From the NCBI RefSeq assembly GCF_037042905.1, contig NC_087257.1, positions 22,077,001 to 22,141,000 of the forward strand: DNA of 64,000 nucleotides. Reading direction: 5' to 3'. The translations under genes were made by a program, and so were the position numbers. The notes under the pieces are model-generated. The model did no database searches, had not been told where the DNA came from, and saw only the letters and a program-made list of their open reading frames with translations. This document shows, in pieces, positions 1 through 10,571 of this stretch; position 1 is the stretch's first letter; the number at the start of each line of letters is the position of its first letter. This DNA is from Lytechinus pictus. Its lineage: Eukaryota; Echinodermata; Echinoidea; Temnopleuroida; Toxopneustidae.

Positions 1-2490
1 TAGACTCTATAAAAGTGAGAATATAAGTGAAATAAGTACTAAAGTAATGGGGGAGTTGTACGTGTGTGACATCACAGATCTTGGTCGCATTGCCAATGGG
101 AGGATCTACATGGCATTAGTGATCTCAATATTCAAATGCTCATAACTTTCTTATTATTCATTCAATCTTCCTCAAACTTTCAACAATATGTTTCTTTGAT
201 TTTTCTCTTTGATATGGATTCAGCTGGTTTCAAGGGTTTCATTCTCCTTTAAGATTGTCATCTGCTTGAAGTCATTGTGTGCTTGATAGTGATTAAGTAG
301 AGAAAAACTTTTTTGAAGTGACTTCTTATTATGGCAAAATGTATATTTAGGGTTTATTTTTCGGGAGAGAGTATAATGAGCGAGCGGCTTGGTATAAAAG
401 AATTTAAAGGTGAAGTTGTAAAACTCGTTTAGGGGTCAATTATTCTTAAAATGGCATTATTGCGAGGTGTTGCGAGCGTAAATCACAAGCTAAAACTTAA
501 GGGAATTTCAATAAAAAATGAAAATAAGTTTTTAAAAATCCGAGCAGATTTCTGCTGTCATTAAAAAGATGTGCATCTAACTAAAGAATTAACACGAGCG
601 CAAAACGCGAGCTTAAACATACTGACCAGAAAAGGAACCTGTTAAAGAAAGCATTTAGTGACCTCTTTATGATACATAATTTCTCCAATCGAATAATTGA
701 GAGTGCGAAGCGCAAGCTGAAAATTTGCAATATTCCAGCCTGAAAACTTAACTTGTATACTTTTTAAAAAGTATTTTATTTCGAAAAACATGAAAAACAG
801 CATATTTATTTTTGAAAAAGGAACTTTCCCATTTTGGAAAAATATGCATTTTCCTGTTTTTTATTTCATTTTTGGGGTGCAAGTGCCCCCTGCCTCCCTC
901 CCAGCGGATCCAACTTTTGTCAAATAGGGGGGGGGGGCAAATTTTTTTTCAGCCATATTTTCCTCGATCGGCAGCTTAAAGTTGATTTTTGTTTGTTTCT
1001 TTGAAAGGGTAGTCCTAACAGTCAATAATTAGCTTTATACTTATAAAATAAAGTAACTATGTAATAACATGATAAACCCTTTTTAAATAATGCGAGCGCG
1101 AGCTATATTTTTTTTAATATGATGGGCAATATGTTTGTGATCTTCAAAACGAGATGCCTATGTAACTAGATGATAACTGCTAGCAAGAAGCGCGAACAGA
1201 AATTTTAAATATAAGCTCTGACCTGATCTAAAGGGGACACTTTAAGAACTTTTAGCAGTTAGCCATGAAGACGATGCGTGTTTTTAAACCAGTGGCGGCG
1301 GAACGTATTTTCCTTTTTTTTTGGGGGGGGGCATAGCCAAAAAGGGGGCCAATAGGGGCAGTTTGGTGCAAACTGATATTTTCGCCATAAGATTATCATC
1401 TGTGTAAAGAGGTTGTGTGTTTTGTAGTAATTAAGTTGAGCAAAAAAATTTAAGTGATCTCTGATTGATAAGTTATATATTTACCTTTCATTTCTGCGAG
1501 CGTAGCGAGCAAGCGGTTTGGGGGGAAAAAAATCTGAAGATGTAAAATTCACATTTTTTTATTTTCTTTATTTCATCAGGATCAGAATGACTACCTTAAT
1601 GAGCAATAATTAGTGCGAGCGCAAAACGCGAACCAAAAATGTGTGATATTCAAACCTTAAAAGTGGACATTCTATGCATGTTTTGTTACCAAGAACTGGA
1701 CAAATACCTTATACCAAATAAAAAACTGATGAGGAGCGAGCTTCTTTTTTTTTTTTTTTTGAAATTTCATGATGGCCATTTTCTAGTCAATTTAAACAGA
1801 TTATTGTGCTCACGATTCGATTTTTTGTAGCTTTCAGCGAGATACGCGATTACGCATTCTTTTCATGATTACAAAAGTACTGAATATGGAATAAATGTTT
1901 AGCTTGCGCTACGAGCTCCCATCATATTATGTAAACAAATTTTAGCTCTTTTGCATGCGTTGTCCTGTTCATGTTACCAGATACTTATGATTTCATCTAC
2001 CCTTTTGTTTTATATTATTTATTTATTTGTTTATTATTATTTTTATTTATTTTTTCGGGGGGTAATATTTATGGAATGTTGTTTGCTTTGAATCAATTCT
2101 CAAAGATGATTCGTGCATTTAATATGCATTGAATGTGGTCATTTGGTGGACCCAGCCAAAAAATTATAATGTCCTTGGGGATAAAATGCATTTCCTTTCT
2201 TCTGAAAGTCTCATTTTTATTTGTTTCCCTTTAAATTTATGATAATTGTATTCAATTTTACGGTCCGTAGAAACTGTTTAGGGAAAAAGAAAAAGGATGA
2301 ATGTACACAACCAACCCAACAAAATGACTAGACCCTAGGCCTGAATGTTCTTGGGATTTTTTTCCTTCTCGTATGTTTTCTCCAAGTTTTGTGATAATTA
2401 CATTAAACTTTGCTGTCTACATGTATATACTTGTAGAGTTATCATAGAAAAAGGAAAACATTAAACTTGTAAAAACTACATAAATAGAAT
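1..2490. repeat. GCGAGCG-rich noncoding repeat region, no gene seen
   Basis: This stretch has no tRNA and no convincing ORF. Short GC-rich clusters of GCGAGC/GCGAAC type recur in an AT-rich background near 378, 471, 591, 702, 1091, 1191, 1495, 1613, 1730, 1835 and 1901, often about 100-120 bases apart. Two patches (about 870-960 and 1290-1370) have a CGGATCC-like or GCGGCGG-like start followed by a poly-G tract, resembling decayed ends of hAT-like miniature elements. It is probably old transposon-derived sequence; the family is not identified. Confidence 0.5.
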
Positions 2491-2497
2491 CGCTCCT

Positions 2498-2558
<61 letters not shown>

Positions 2559-2564
2559 AGAAGC
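2491..2564 (-). tRNA. tRNA-Asn(GUU)
   Basis: Full 74-base cloverleaf with discriminator G. The seven-base anticodon loop CTGTTAA gives anticodon GUU. Acceptor GCTTCTG pairs with CAGGAGC through one G-U. The nearest T-run on the sense strand lies about 16 bases downstream. This is the majority Asn sequence of the window. Confidence 0.95.
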
Positions 2565-3288
2565 TCCGATGGAATGCACATGAAAGGGATGTCCATTAAA
2601 TATTATGAAAGGCTTACAGTTTACTTCACTCCCCTTTATTATACTACCTCTTTTCCATTTATTATTGTTTATAAAATATAGGAATAAATAATATTATAGG
2701 CCTATATCAATCTGGTATGAAAATTGTAATTATAGTCAGAAACAAATTACGTCATAGGCCAATAAGCATAATTATGATTATTAATGGAACTTCATAATTA
2801 TCTTTTAAAGAGAATTGTAAATATCTCTGAAAGATAAAGCTTAAAAAATATAGAAATGTGTATGAAATTATGGGCATACAACTATGTCCCTTTCCTTATA
2901 TAGCTCTGCATGTCAAATCCAAACTTTATTAGTTATTTTAACAAGTAACTAATTCATAAGCACATAAGAGATCAACAGCAGTATGAATATAAAACATCAA
3001 TACAGGTTTATATATAATACCGAGTAAAAACGAACGAAATTAAAACTAAATAGCAGTAAGCCAAGAACATGAAGGAAAATGCAAAGATAAGCACACGACA
3101 CTAACAGTATCTAAATTACTTTTGTAACAATTATGTTGCTTGGGCTTGACTGTATGAATCACCTCGATATAGTAGGTCCATGATAAAATACTAGTATAGA
3201 AAAAATAGTTTTTATCAAAAGCATTAATCAGACCCTTGCAAGGCCGTCACTAAAATGTTTAAAATATTAGTAAGGAAATAAAAGTTAC
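2565..3288. repeat. AT-rich spacer shared with 17925-18715
   Basis: No gene seen. The stretch closely matches 17925-18715 and, inverted, the start of the U3 end near 63510-63720. A hydrophobic open frame present at 18381-18650 (-) is broken here, so coding function is unlikely. Confidence 0.6.
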
Positions 3289-3360
3289 TGCGTTGGCCGG
3301 GAATCGAACCCGGGTCAATTGCTTGGAAGGCAACTATGCTAACCACTATACCACCAACGC
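3289..3360 (-). tRNA. tRNA-Gly(UCC)
   Basis: 72-base cloverleaf. Anticodon loop CTTCCAA gives UCC, acceptor GCGTTGG pairs with CCAACGC, and the discriminator is A. Four T residues follow a few bases downstream on the sense strand as a polymerase III stop. Counterpart of the genes at 18716 (-) and 63436 (+). Confidence 0.96.
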
Positions 3361-3790
3361 TTTACTTAGGCTTTTTTAATATGTAAATAAAATGTATATC
3401 TTTGATTTCCGTGTTCATTGCATGTAGCCAGAAACTTCCGATTGGAATACCCCATTTCTTTTCTTCCTATTTTGTTGAATTATTGATGCAAGAATCCGCT
3501 TTCATTTGCTTTGAATCAGATCTCCAAGATCATTCGTACAATTCCCTTTTATTGTTCCGACCTATAATTTATAGCGTTCTTTTCAAGCTTCCACACGGAC
3601 AGATTCTAGTCAATCTAGTGTACCTAGCAATAAAATGAGAATGTTCTTTGAAATAGAATTTATTTCGGCCGATGTATTCTCTGACTTTTCATATCTTATT
3701 TTGTTGGGTGTATTCTAGCTCTTGGGATAAATCTTTTGAAAAAAAAGAACGACATTACATAATCATTTTATCACCAAAATATCTACATCT

Positions 3791-3797
3791 CGCTCCT

Positions 3798-3858
<61 letters not shown>

Positions 3859-3864
3859 AGAAGC
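3791..3864 (-). tRNA. tRNA-Asn(GUU)
   Basis: Identical in body to the gene at 2491. It lies inside DNA absent from U2 and U3. A TTTT stretch follows about 12 bases downstream on the sense strand. Confidence 0.95.
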
Positions 3865-4060
3865 TTTGATGCAAACATTATCTAGCAAGTCTCTAAATAG
3901 AAATTATCTTTGTCTGAAAAAATATCAAATTTGAAAAGTTTAGTAAAAAAAAATTCCCCTGGAGGAATATTCAAAACGAATTTCCTTACAACTTGAAAGA
4001 CAAAATATTATGTAAAAAAGGATAGAAGGGAGTTTCTGATACGCCAAAATAATTATATCT

Positions 4061-4067
4061 CGCTCCT

Positions 4068-4128
<61 letters not shown>

Positions 4129-4134
4129 AGAAGC
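4061..4134 (-). tRNA. tRNA-Asn(GUU)
   Basis: Second Asn gene of the U1-specific segment, 196 bases from its neighbour and of the same sequence and strand, so it is probably a local duplicate. TTTT lies about 13 bases downstream. Confidence 0.95.
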
Positions 4135-4450
4135 TCTGACGAAATGGATATGAAGTGTATTGATTACTATATATAGATAATGATATTTCTTTTCAAATTG
4201 CTTATAGTTTATTCACAGTTTATTTACAATTTATTTACTATTTATTATACTTTCGTCTACTATCTACTTTATCAATTGTATAAACTTATATGATAAATTC
4301 AAAGAACGTGTTATGTAGCAATAATTCAGAATGATTCTTTCCATTCGAGAAAATTCCTCCAAAGAATAAAATCTACCCTTAAAATTTAATCTACATAATA
4401 AGGGGGCGGGCAAAGGAAGAGCTGCGAGCAAGATTGGGCGCGATAAGAGG

Positions 4451-4560
4451 GGGTGGAGACAAAAGACAGAGTTACGTAACTGTCTCCTTCACTGATTGGT
4501 TGGTTTTAGTTGTCTGTGATCATGCCGCACCCACCTTACAAGTCTTGACCAATCACGACT
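4451..4560 (+). promoter_or_regulatory. CCAAT/TTACGTAA module M1 (class A)
   Basis: TTACGTAA at 4472-4479, inverted CCAAT (ATTGG) at 4495-4499, GATCATGCCGCACCC core, and forward CCAAT at 4549-4553. The palindrome resembles a bZIP site and CCAAT is the NF-Y site; both assignments are from motif knowledge. Downstream to about 4730 is conserved with 19200-19380 and inverted 62880-63050 but has no shared long ORF. Confidence 0.6.
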
Positions 4561-4822
4561 CCCGGATCATTATGTTTAAAACGATCAACGAAGAGAATAC
4601 GGACAGCGTCAAAAAAATTACTTGCAACTTTGATAACAATTAATAGTAAATGTAATTATAATTGTACACAAATGGGGAGAAAAAACCCCAATAAACACAC
4701 GAATTCTCGGAATAAACAACACACAAAAACATGAGAGGAACAAAATCTGAAATTTGTTTTTAGTAAAAACTATTAACATTGCTTGATATATGAATCTATG
4801 TAAAAGATTAGAGGAAAATGAT

Positions 4823-4894
4823 TGCGTTGGGCGGGAATCGAACCCGGGTCAATGGCTTGGAAGGCAACTATGCTAACCACTATACCACCAACGC
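4823..4894 (-). pseudogene. tRNA-Gly(UCC), decayed
   Basis: Recognisable Gly(UCC) gene with two damaging changes relative to its U2 counterpart at 19461. One T-stem base pair is lost (CCGGG against CCCGC) and the anticodon stem has a T-C mismatch (GCCAT for GCAAT). Anticodon UCC and the TTTT terminator remain. Function is doubtful. Confidence 0.7.
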
Positions 4895-5289
4895 TTTGTG
4901 TGCTTAAAAAGTGATTCCGCCAATTTTAATCGAATTGAGAATGTAGTCTCCAGAATTATGTAAGTTCCAAACTTTGAAAATGAATTTTCATTCCCCAAAA
5001 AATATATTCATGGGAGCTCTTTCCAGTAAATGCAATGAGAAATGACCAGTAATATACCTAATGAAAATCATTAACCTTTAGCAAAATAGTAACATAATCA
5101 ATGTAATCTATTTAAAAAAGGAATGTCTCATTACTTTAAAAGAGAAGACTGTGCGAGAAAATTGTGTTTGGTAAACGACTGCGGAGTTCGTGAACTTTTC
5201 ATTTTCAACAACAGTCCTTAAATAATTTCATCCATTCTTCAGTTTAAGGGGGTTAGATAATAGACATCCACCCTGATTGTTAAGATCCA

Positions 5290-5450
5290 GGGGGGAAGCC
5301 GGCCCGTGCCCCCCCCCCCCCCCCCCCCCTTAGTGGACGAATTGTCCTTAATTTTTGGTTAATTACTTTTTTTTTTGCTTGTCAAATTTTTCCTCGGGAA
5401 AATGTGCCCCCCTTTTGGAAATCCTGGATCCGCTCCTGCTCTCGACCAAT
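5290..5450 (-). mobile_element. hAT-like miniature element remnant
   Basis: Read on the minus strand it begins with AGGAGCGGATCCAGGATTTC, runs through G- and A-rich tracts and ends near a GGCCGGCTTCCCCC stretch. The GCGGATCCAGG start is typical of nonautonomous hAT-like elements of marine animals. Copies lie at 19925-20090 and, inverted, 57985-58135. No transposase. The target duplication was not resolved. Confidence 0.45.
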
Positions 5451-5621
5451 CACGATTCGTGGTTTGTATTCTTTTAACGGACGGATTACAAAATGAGACA
5501 AATGAGGACGTGTTAGTTTTCTCGACGTTATTTGTTTCGTCAAAGTAGAATTTGCGATCTTGATAAAATGTCTGCAAAAAAAATACAAAAAATAACATCG
5601 AAAGTTCACTGAAGGTTATTT

Positions 5622-5695
5622 CGCTCCAGGATGGGCTTGAACCACGAACCTTTCGGTTAACAGCCGAGCCTGCTAACCGATTTCGCCACAGAAAC
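5622..5695 (-). pseudogene. tRNA-Asn pseudogene
   Basis: 74-base tRNA-Asn relic with several substitutions in the acceptor, A box (TGGCGAAAT) and T arm. It keeps the GUU loop. No T-run follows closely. The same relic is at 20265 (-) and 57737 (+), so the decay predates duplication of the large unit. Confidence 0.85.
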
Positions 5696-5959
5696 TTCGG
5701 TAAAAGCGTTGGTCTGACTAGTCACTAGAAAACATTCAAGGTTCATTCCAGAAAAACAAGATTTGTTTAAAATGGACAAACACTTTTATTATGATAAGTT
5801 ATAGCTTGATGAATATAAATTAATTGTAGGAATTTTACCCAATTGGCAATCTAATAATTTGAAGGAAAAAATACACATCTGTAACACATGTCTAATTCAT
5901 ATCTTATTCATAAAAATAATTCTTGTACACGAAATATGTAAATCTAGACAAAAATTGTT

Positions 5960-5992
5960 ATCGCACTCCTGGTTGGGCCTGATCTCTCGCTT
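5960..5992 (-). pseudogene. tRNA-Asn 3' fragment
   Basis: A short stretch matching only the 3' acceptor and T-stem region of tRNA-Asn (CACTCCTGGTTGGGC on the plus strand). Equivalent scraps lie near 20600-20630 and 57448-57470. No cloverleaf can be drawn. Confidence 0.5.
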
Positions 5993-6029
5993 GTTCCAGA
6001 ACAAAACACATAATTTGGGGAAAACGAAT

Positions 6030-6101
6030 TGCGTTGGCCGGGAATCGAACCCGGGTCAATTGCTTGGAAGGCAACTATGCTAACCACTATACCACCAACG
6101 C
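6030..6101 (-). tRNA. tRNA-Gly(UCC)
   Basis: Intact 72-base Gly gene, identical in body to 3289. TTTT follows within about 6 bases on the sense strand. Counterparts: 20670 (-) and the damaged 57324 (+). Confidence 0.96.
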
Positions 6102-6602
6102 TTATATATTACCAAGTGAAGTCAAAATAAAACAACAGATGCTGGTCGATATTTATGACCCTGGTTATTTTTTATGTGTATTGTCGCATTCCAATTATTA
6201 TTTGTTTTTGACATATGTAGTTAATTGATTTTTTTGCCTCTATTCCTGCCATTATTATTATCTGTCATTTTTATCTACACCTAAGAATGCATGTATTTTG
6301 TAATCTTTCACAATATGAAATTTCTTATAATTTGGTGAAAAAATGGTAGTTATAATCACGATAATACAGATCAGGTAATACAGGTTTTTGCCTACGTATT
6401 TTTACTCCTGCCATTCTTACCACTGCAATTTTTATCTTGCATCTAAGAATGCATAAAGTTCGTAATCATTCACAATATGAAATTTCTTATAATTTGAAGA
6501 AAAAAATTATATTCATGATCACGATAATACAGATTAGAAGGTAGGTTCATATAGCTTTTTCTGAACAAAATATTATAGATTTGCACCAAAATATTTAGTT
6601 CT

Positions 6603-6609
6603 CGCTCCT

Positions 6610-6670
<61 letters not shown>

Positions 6671-6676
6671 AGAAGC
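6603..6676 (-). tRNA. tRNA-Asn(GUU)
   Basis: Intact majority-type Asn gene. Its 5' flank (6677-6785) is the same as that of the gene at 2491. Counterparts: 21249 (-), which has a deletion, and 56718 (+). Confidence 0.95.
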
Positions 6677-6859
6677 TCCGATGGAATGCATATGAAAGGG
6701 ATGTCCATTAAATATTATGAAAGGCTTACAGTTTACTTCACTCCCCTTTATTATACTACCTCTTTTCCATTTATTATTGTTTATAAAACAATCAATCCCT
6801 CCTTTTGATTAAAGAAAATGTTGAGACTAATGACAGCTATTGTTAGGCCCTGTTATGGG

Positions 6860-6970
6860 GAAGAGACAAGAGACCGCGTTACGTAATAGACCTCCTCACT
6901 GATTGGTCAGTTTTAATTATCTCTGATCATGCCGCTCCCATTGGAGAAACTCTCGTCCAGTCAAGTCTCA
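6860..6970 (+). promoter_or_regulatory. CCAAT/TTACGTAA module M2 (class B)
   Basis: TTACGTAA at 6879-6886 and ATTGG at 6902-6906. The GATCATGCCGCTCCC core is kept, but the second CCAAT is decayed to CCAGTC. Class B copies: 21480, 36965 (-) and 56428 (-). The conserved downstream stretch (about 6971-7185) has no shared ORF. Confidence 0.55.
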
Positions 6971-7194
6971 AGAAGGTTTCGTGACTATATTACTGAGCGT
7001 CAAGATTGTTTGAGTTTGTTTGCTTTATCAATTTGATATCTTGGTGAACTTGACTTTTGAATATCATGAATTTTAGTTTGACAATCGGGACAATTATGTT
7101 CTACTCTACAGTCGTGCCGTTCCTTATAGTATAGTATTCTTTGGTTAATATATATGTAGCAATTACAACCCTTTGCAACTTTCAAAATGTCCTA

Positions 7195-7300
7195 ACCTTT
7201 TTTTAGGGGGGGGGGGGCTGTTTTGAAATATACTTTGTACACGCAATGGTACTTTTTGTTTTTAGCCCCCCTCTCCAAAATAGGGCCTCTAAATATCTAT
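7195..7300. repeat. Short G-run/C-run inverted element
   Basis: A poly-G run, the stretch CTGTTTTGAAATATAC, an AT-rich middle, then CCCCCCTCTCCAAAATAGG. The ends are roughly complementary (GGGGGG...CCCCCC). Copies near 21878-21955, 36590-36670 (-) and 56115-56200 (-) differ in run length. Probably a decayed miniature element. Confidence 0.4.
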
Positions 7301-7423
7301 TAATACTTAGTATTAAATATTAAATTTTTACTAGGGTTTGTTTCTTTGTACACAGGGTTGCTTTTTTGATCTTGTGAAAGTTAAATTTTTATTTGTTCGT
7401 CCAAGTTGTATCTACTTTTACAT

Positions 7424-7430
7424 CGCTCGT

Positions 7431-7480
<50 letters not shown>

Positions 7481-7497
7481 AATTGCGCCACAGAAGC
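7424..7497 (-). tRNA. tRNA-Asn(GUU), acceptor mismatch
   Basis: Asn gene with C-to-G in the plus-strand GCTCCTG, which leaves an unpaired position in the acceptor stem. The D-loop variant TTGG is shared with 22157 and 24670. No T-run lies close downstream on the sense strand, so expression is less certain than for its neighbours. Confidence 0.8.
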
Positions 7498-8004
7498 TTT
7501 GATGCAATTATGCAGAAGTTAGGGAATCTATCTTGCACATACAAATTATAATTATATTATTATCCTTTAATTATAGAATGTATTTATTCGTAATATACGT
7601 TTATCGACGATACTTCTCGCAGTAATGACATATCATTGATGATTTGCAACGAAATGGTTCCAATACCGTTTTCCGTTTAAGTAAAAAAGGGAATGTAGTT
7701 CATGGTGTTGTTTTGTCATTATCAAATACACTTAATGAAGGAAATAATTGTGTTCTTGATATCTTTGTAAAATTCTTTGATCTTTATTCATTCATTGCAT
7801 AAAAGTTAATTAATCCAATATATTAAAACTCTATGTACCACAAATCTTACAAATATATCGTAGCTTGTTTAACACATCTATCTGTTTTCATACGTTCAAT
7901 GTTGGTTTAATTCTATCAACATCATTCCTCAAAGCAATTTAATCTATTCTTGTTTAATGAATAGAATATGCCAATGCGATGCACGAGCTATTGTTAGGCG
8001 CGTT

Positions 8005-8120
8005 GAGAGATGGGAGACAAAAGACCGAGTTACGTAATAGATCTCACCACTGATTGGTCAGTTTTAATTGTCTCTGATTAAGCCGCACCCATAAGAAAAA
8101 CTCTCGACCAATCACGACTG
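8005..8120 (+). promoter_or_regulatory. CCAAT/TTACGTAA module M3, promoter of zinc-finger copy 1
   Basis: TTACGTAA at 8030-8037, inverted CCAAT at 8053-8057, the variant core TCTGATTAAGCCGCACCC, and forward CCAAT at 8108-8112. A TATA-like TTAAATAAATA follows at 8172-8182. With transcription starting about 30 bases further on (near 8205-8215), the module sits about 90-200 bases upstream, the usual place for NF-Y and bZIP sites. The same layout precedes both other zinc-finger copies. Confidence 0.7.
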
Positions 8121-8362
8121 GAAGAAGGGTTCATGGTATTGATTGAAATAGATTACTGGGAGTATATGAACTTAAATAAATAGGGGCTAATAATTAAACC
8201 TGAATATCATTCAGACATCTGACAGCTATTTGAGGAACACGTATTTACTTTCTCGACACAATTTCATATTGACGAAGACATCGCTTTTACTCGTTACTTT
8301 TTAAAGTAGTGTGAAGTTGCAGTTGGAACAATATCACCATAAGGATTGGAAGCGTTAATAAT

Positions 8363-8552
8363 GTAAGTATTTATTTGGCAATGTCATCTACCATACATAA
8401 GTGTTTTTTTTTTGTCTTTTACACGACCTAAAATCAATTGAATATTTTCGTTAAAAAAGGAAGCATTTTTCATCTGTCATTGTAATTACTTTGCATTTTG
8501 GGTTTGTTGAAATACTTATCTATTTTCCATCCTGTTTTCGTTTTACTCTCAG
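8363..8552 (+). other. 5' UTR intron of zinc-finger copy 1
   Basis: Strong donor AAT/GTAAGTATT at 8363 and acceptor TTTTACTCTCAG ending at 8552 with a pyrimidine-rich tract, giving a 190-base intron. Exon 2 starts 40 bases before the ATG. Donor and acceptor are conserved in the copies at 23098-23283 and 54845-55032, which supports splicing and places the start codon in exon 2. Confidence 0.75.
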
Positions 8553-8592
8553 GTCGACTCAATTCCTCTCCGCTCGACCCGCACACTCTCCG

Positions 8593-9252
8593 ATGGCTGG
8601 GAATGCTAAGTCACCGGTCCCCATCGAGGTACGCGAGCCCGATTTCAACAAGGCCATCGCTTCGGTCATCTGGCTTCGACATCATCGACAACCAACCTCC
8701 CGAGTCTTTAACTGCCTTGTCTCGAACTGTCCTCTCTGTCCGGCCTCAAGTTCAACTGAAAGATCCTTCTCAGCGAAACTTAGGAACGTACCACAGCCGC
8801 GATGGAGGTCGACATCTGAAGTTAATCAACCCAAGGTCGTCAACTGGCTGATACCGTCAACGACACCCTCGTCGAGCTCCATGTCCCATCGAAAGAGGCC
8901 ATCATCATGGACGTCATCCCCGCCGAAGAAGCGTCTCGCCCGGTCACCTCCGTCTTCTCTCGATCACCGCCCCGTCACTCCAGAAAGTCTCCGCTTCTGC
9001 TGTCCATTCTGCCCGATGTCGTTTGTCAAGAAGGACGATTTTACCATCCATCGTCGGTTTCATCTGGGAACTGATGTCTACTACTGTCAATATTGCCAGA
9101 AACCCTTCGATAGTCCTGCTCGATTGGTCAAACATCGTCGCGTTCACACCCTAGGGCAGCCGTTTCGATGTCCGTTCAAAGGATGCCCTTCAGAGTTCAC
9201 ACAACAAAGAAGCCTGGATAGACACATCAGTCAGCATCACCGGAACGAATGA
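8593..9252 (+). CDS. Three-finger C2H2 zinc-finger protein, copy 1 (219 aa)
   Basis: Probable nuclear DNA-binding protein; no ortholog was recognised. Three C2H2 fingers lie at the C terminus: C137, C140, H153, H157; C165, C168, H181, H185; and C193, C198, H211, H215 (the third with a four-residue Cys spacing). The linkers LGTDVYY and TLGQPFR fall in the usual linker places. Residues 86-130 are Ser/Pro-rich and contain the basic runs HRKRP (99-103) and PKKRLAR (111-117), likely nuclear localisation signals. C41, C46 and C49 form a possible extra metal site. The ATG at 8593 is chosen because the frame upstream runs through a conserved splice acceptor and intron, and the same start is the first in-frame ATG of copy 2. 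A polyadenylation signal AATAAA lies at 9382-9387. All three copies are intact with mostly single-residue differences, which suggests a functional multicopy gene or recent gene conversion. Role unknown. Confidence 0.85.
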   Translation: MAGNAKSPVPIEVREPDFNKAIASVIWLRHHRQPTSRVFNCLVSNCPLCPASSSTERSFSAKLRNVPQPRWRSTSEVNQPKVVNWLIPSTTPSSSSMSHRKRPSSWTSSPPKKRLARSPPSSLDHRPVTPESLRFCCPFCPMSFVKKDDFTIHRRFHLGTDVYYCQYCQKPFDSPARLVKHRRVHTLGQPFRCPFKGCPSEFTQQRSLDRHISQHHRNE

Positions 9253-10017
9253 ATGACAGCGTAGGTCTTCCCAAAGAACTTTATCAGAACTCTAACAGTT
9301 TCCATCTCGTTGAAGTGTACTGTATTGTTGGTGGCGTCTTATTCCAATGCTTCAAATCTATATCATGTTGATATGAAGTTGAATAAATGGATTTTGATAT
9401 TGCATACCTATTTGTCAATGAGTCTGTAATTTGACGTTGTTCTTGTGAAATTATTTCAGACATGAAAGTGTGGGAAAGTGAGACAGGGAGAGCTGGGGAG
9501 AGACCGAGAGAAAGAGTTAGAGTAAGGTCCAGAAAAAGGAGGGGGTTGGTTTGTTGCTCTGCACAGCCCATTTCTGTCCTTCAAATGGGCCTTTTCAGTG
9601 AACAGGAGAATGTAACAGGTGGCCTAACCCCCTCTTTTCTAAGAATGGAAGAGAGATCTAAGTGAGAGAGGTACAGAGTGAGAAAAAAAATGAGCAGTAT
9701 GACGTACACATTTTTATTTTTCATATCGCTAGAGTAACTATAGCCTGGATAACAGTAAATTATAAGTGAGGAGACTGAATTTTATCTTCCTGATCAAGTT
9801 CAGGGGATTTCGATTTTAAAAGAGAAGTGACAAATAGAAAAATAAGTGTCTACCCTCCCCCTCTCTCCCTTTGCTCCTCCTGTCTCTGTTGTTATCTCCC
9901 CTCTCTTTCTCTCTGTTTATATCGGGAAAATGTGGGTAAAACTGAACCCGCCCTTCGTTAGAAGGTAGCTTCATAGCTTTGTCTGAACAAAATGGAATAG
10001 ATGCACACAAAAAAAAT
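9253..10017. other. 3' UTR of zinc-finger copy 1 and purine-rich spacer
   Basis: The 3' UTR runs to the AATAAA at 9382-9387, with a likely end near 9405. Beyond it are GAGA-rich and CTCTCT-rich tracts (9470-9690 and 9850-9915). Part of this, about 9462-9540, is missing from U2. No further gene seen. Confidence 0.6.
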
Positions 10018-10024
10018 CGCTCCT

Positions 10025-10074
<50 letters not shown>

Positions 10075-10091
10075 AATTGCGCCACAGAAGC
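10018..10091 (-). tRNA. tRNA-Asn(GUU)
   Basis: Intact Asn gene with the D-loop variant AATTGG. A strong run of eight T residues follows directly on the sense strand. Counterpart at 24670; U3 has lost this gene between the zinc-finger gene and module M12. Confidence 0.95.
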
Positions 10092-10536
10092 TTCGGTACG
10101 GAAAAACTGCAGTTAATTGTCTATCAAATGCAAGTTCTTTCGAATCATAATTTTTACGATGATAACTTCACGTCTACGACAAATTATTGATTTGAAATAA
10201 ACTTGTTTTGTGAATATATGAATACATTCTATTATTCCGCGAATATATTCATGATAACTTTTTCAAAGAGTGTTATTTTGGAAGACAAAATCTAATTTCG
10301 AAAGAGAAACCTTTTGAGTATTATACATATAATACATATCATATATTTACATCAAAGTTAGAGTTAGAATATACACCATTTTATACCCCCCCCCCCTCTC
10401 TCTCTCTCGGTGGCGGATAGATTTCCCCTTTTGTCAGTTCGATTTGTAGGGTAATATATATATCCTTTATTTTGGAATAAGAAGACTGAAGTTTACGAAT
10501 TGGGACAACTATACGAGAGTGGACTAACTATTAGAC

Positions 10537-10571
10537 CAAGGAGATATCACTCTAAGAGTGATATCTCCTTG
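10537..10571. repeat. Perfect 17-bp-arm palindrome
   Basis: Arms CAAGGAGATATCACTCT (10537-10553) and AGAGTGATATCTCCTTG (10555-10571) with a one-base centre. U2 lacks it: there CTATTAGA continues directly into CTAACTT. It is an insertion confined to U1. Confidence 0.85.

Larger units (their letters stand above)
3558..4353. repeat. U1-specific insertion with two tRNA-Asn genes
   Basis: U2 (near 18990) and inverted U3 (near 63240) run directly from the CCCTTTTATTG stretch into CCAAAGAATAAAATC. In U1 about 0.8 kb separates these two anchors. The extra DNA carries two tRNA-Asn genes on the minus strand and AT-rich spacer. It may be an insertion in U1 or a deletion in a common ancestor of U2 and U3. 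No terminal repeats were recognised. Confidence 0.6.

Noticed and set aside
8491-8592. N-terminal extension of the zinc-finger frame in copy 1 (and to 54960 in copy 3)
   Set aside because: It crosses a conserved intron end and splice acceptor, and it is not open in copy 2.
8944-9147. Antisense frame of 67 codons over the zinc-finger region, present in all copies
   Set aside because: It lies wholly inside the conserved coding region on the opposite strand, so its openness follows from that conservation.
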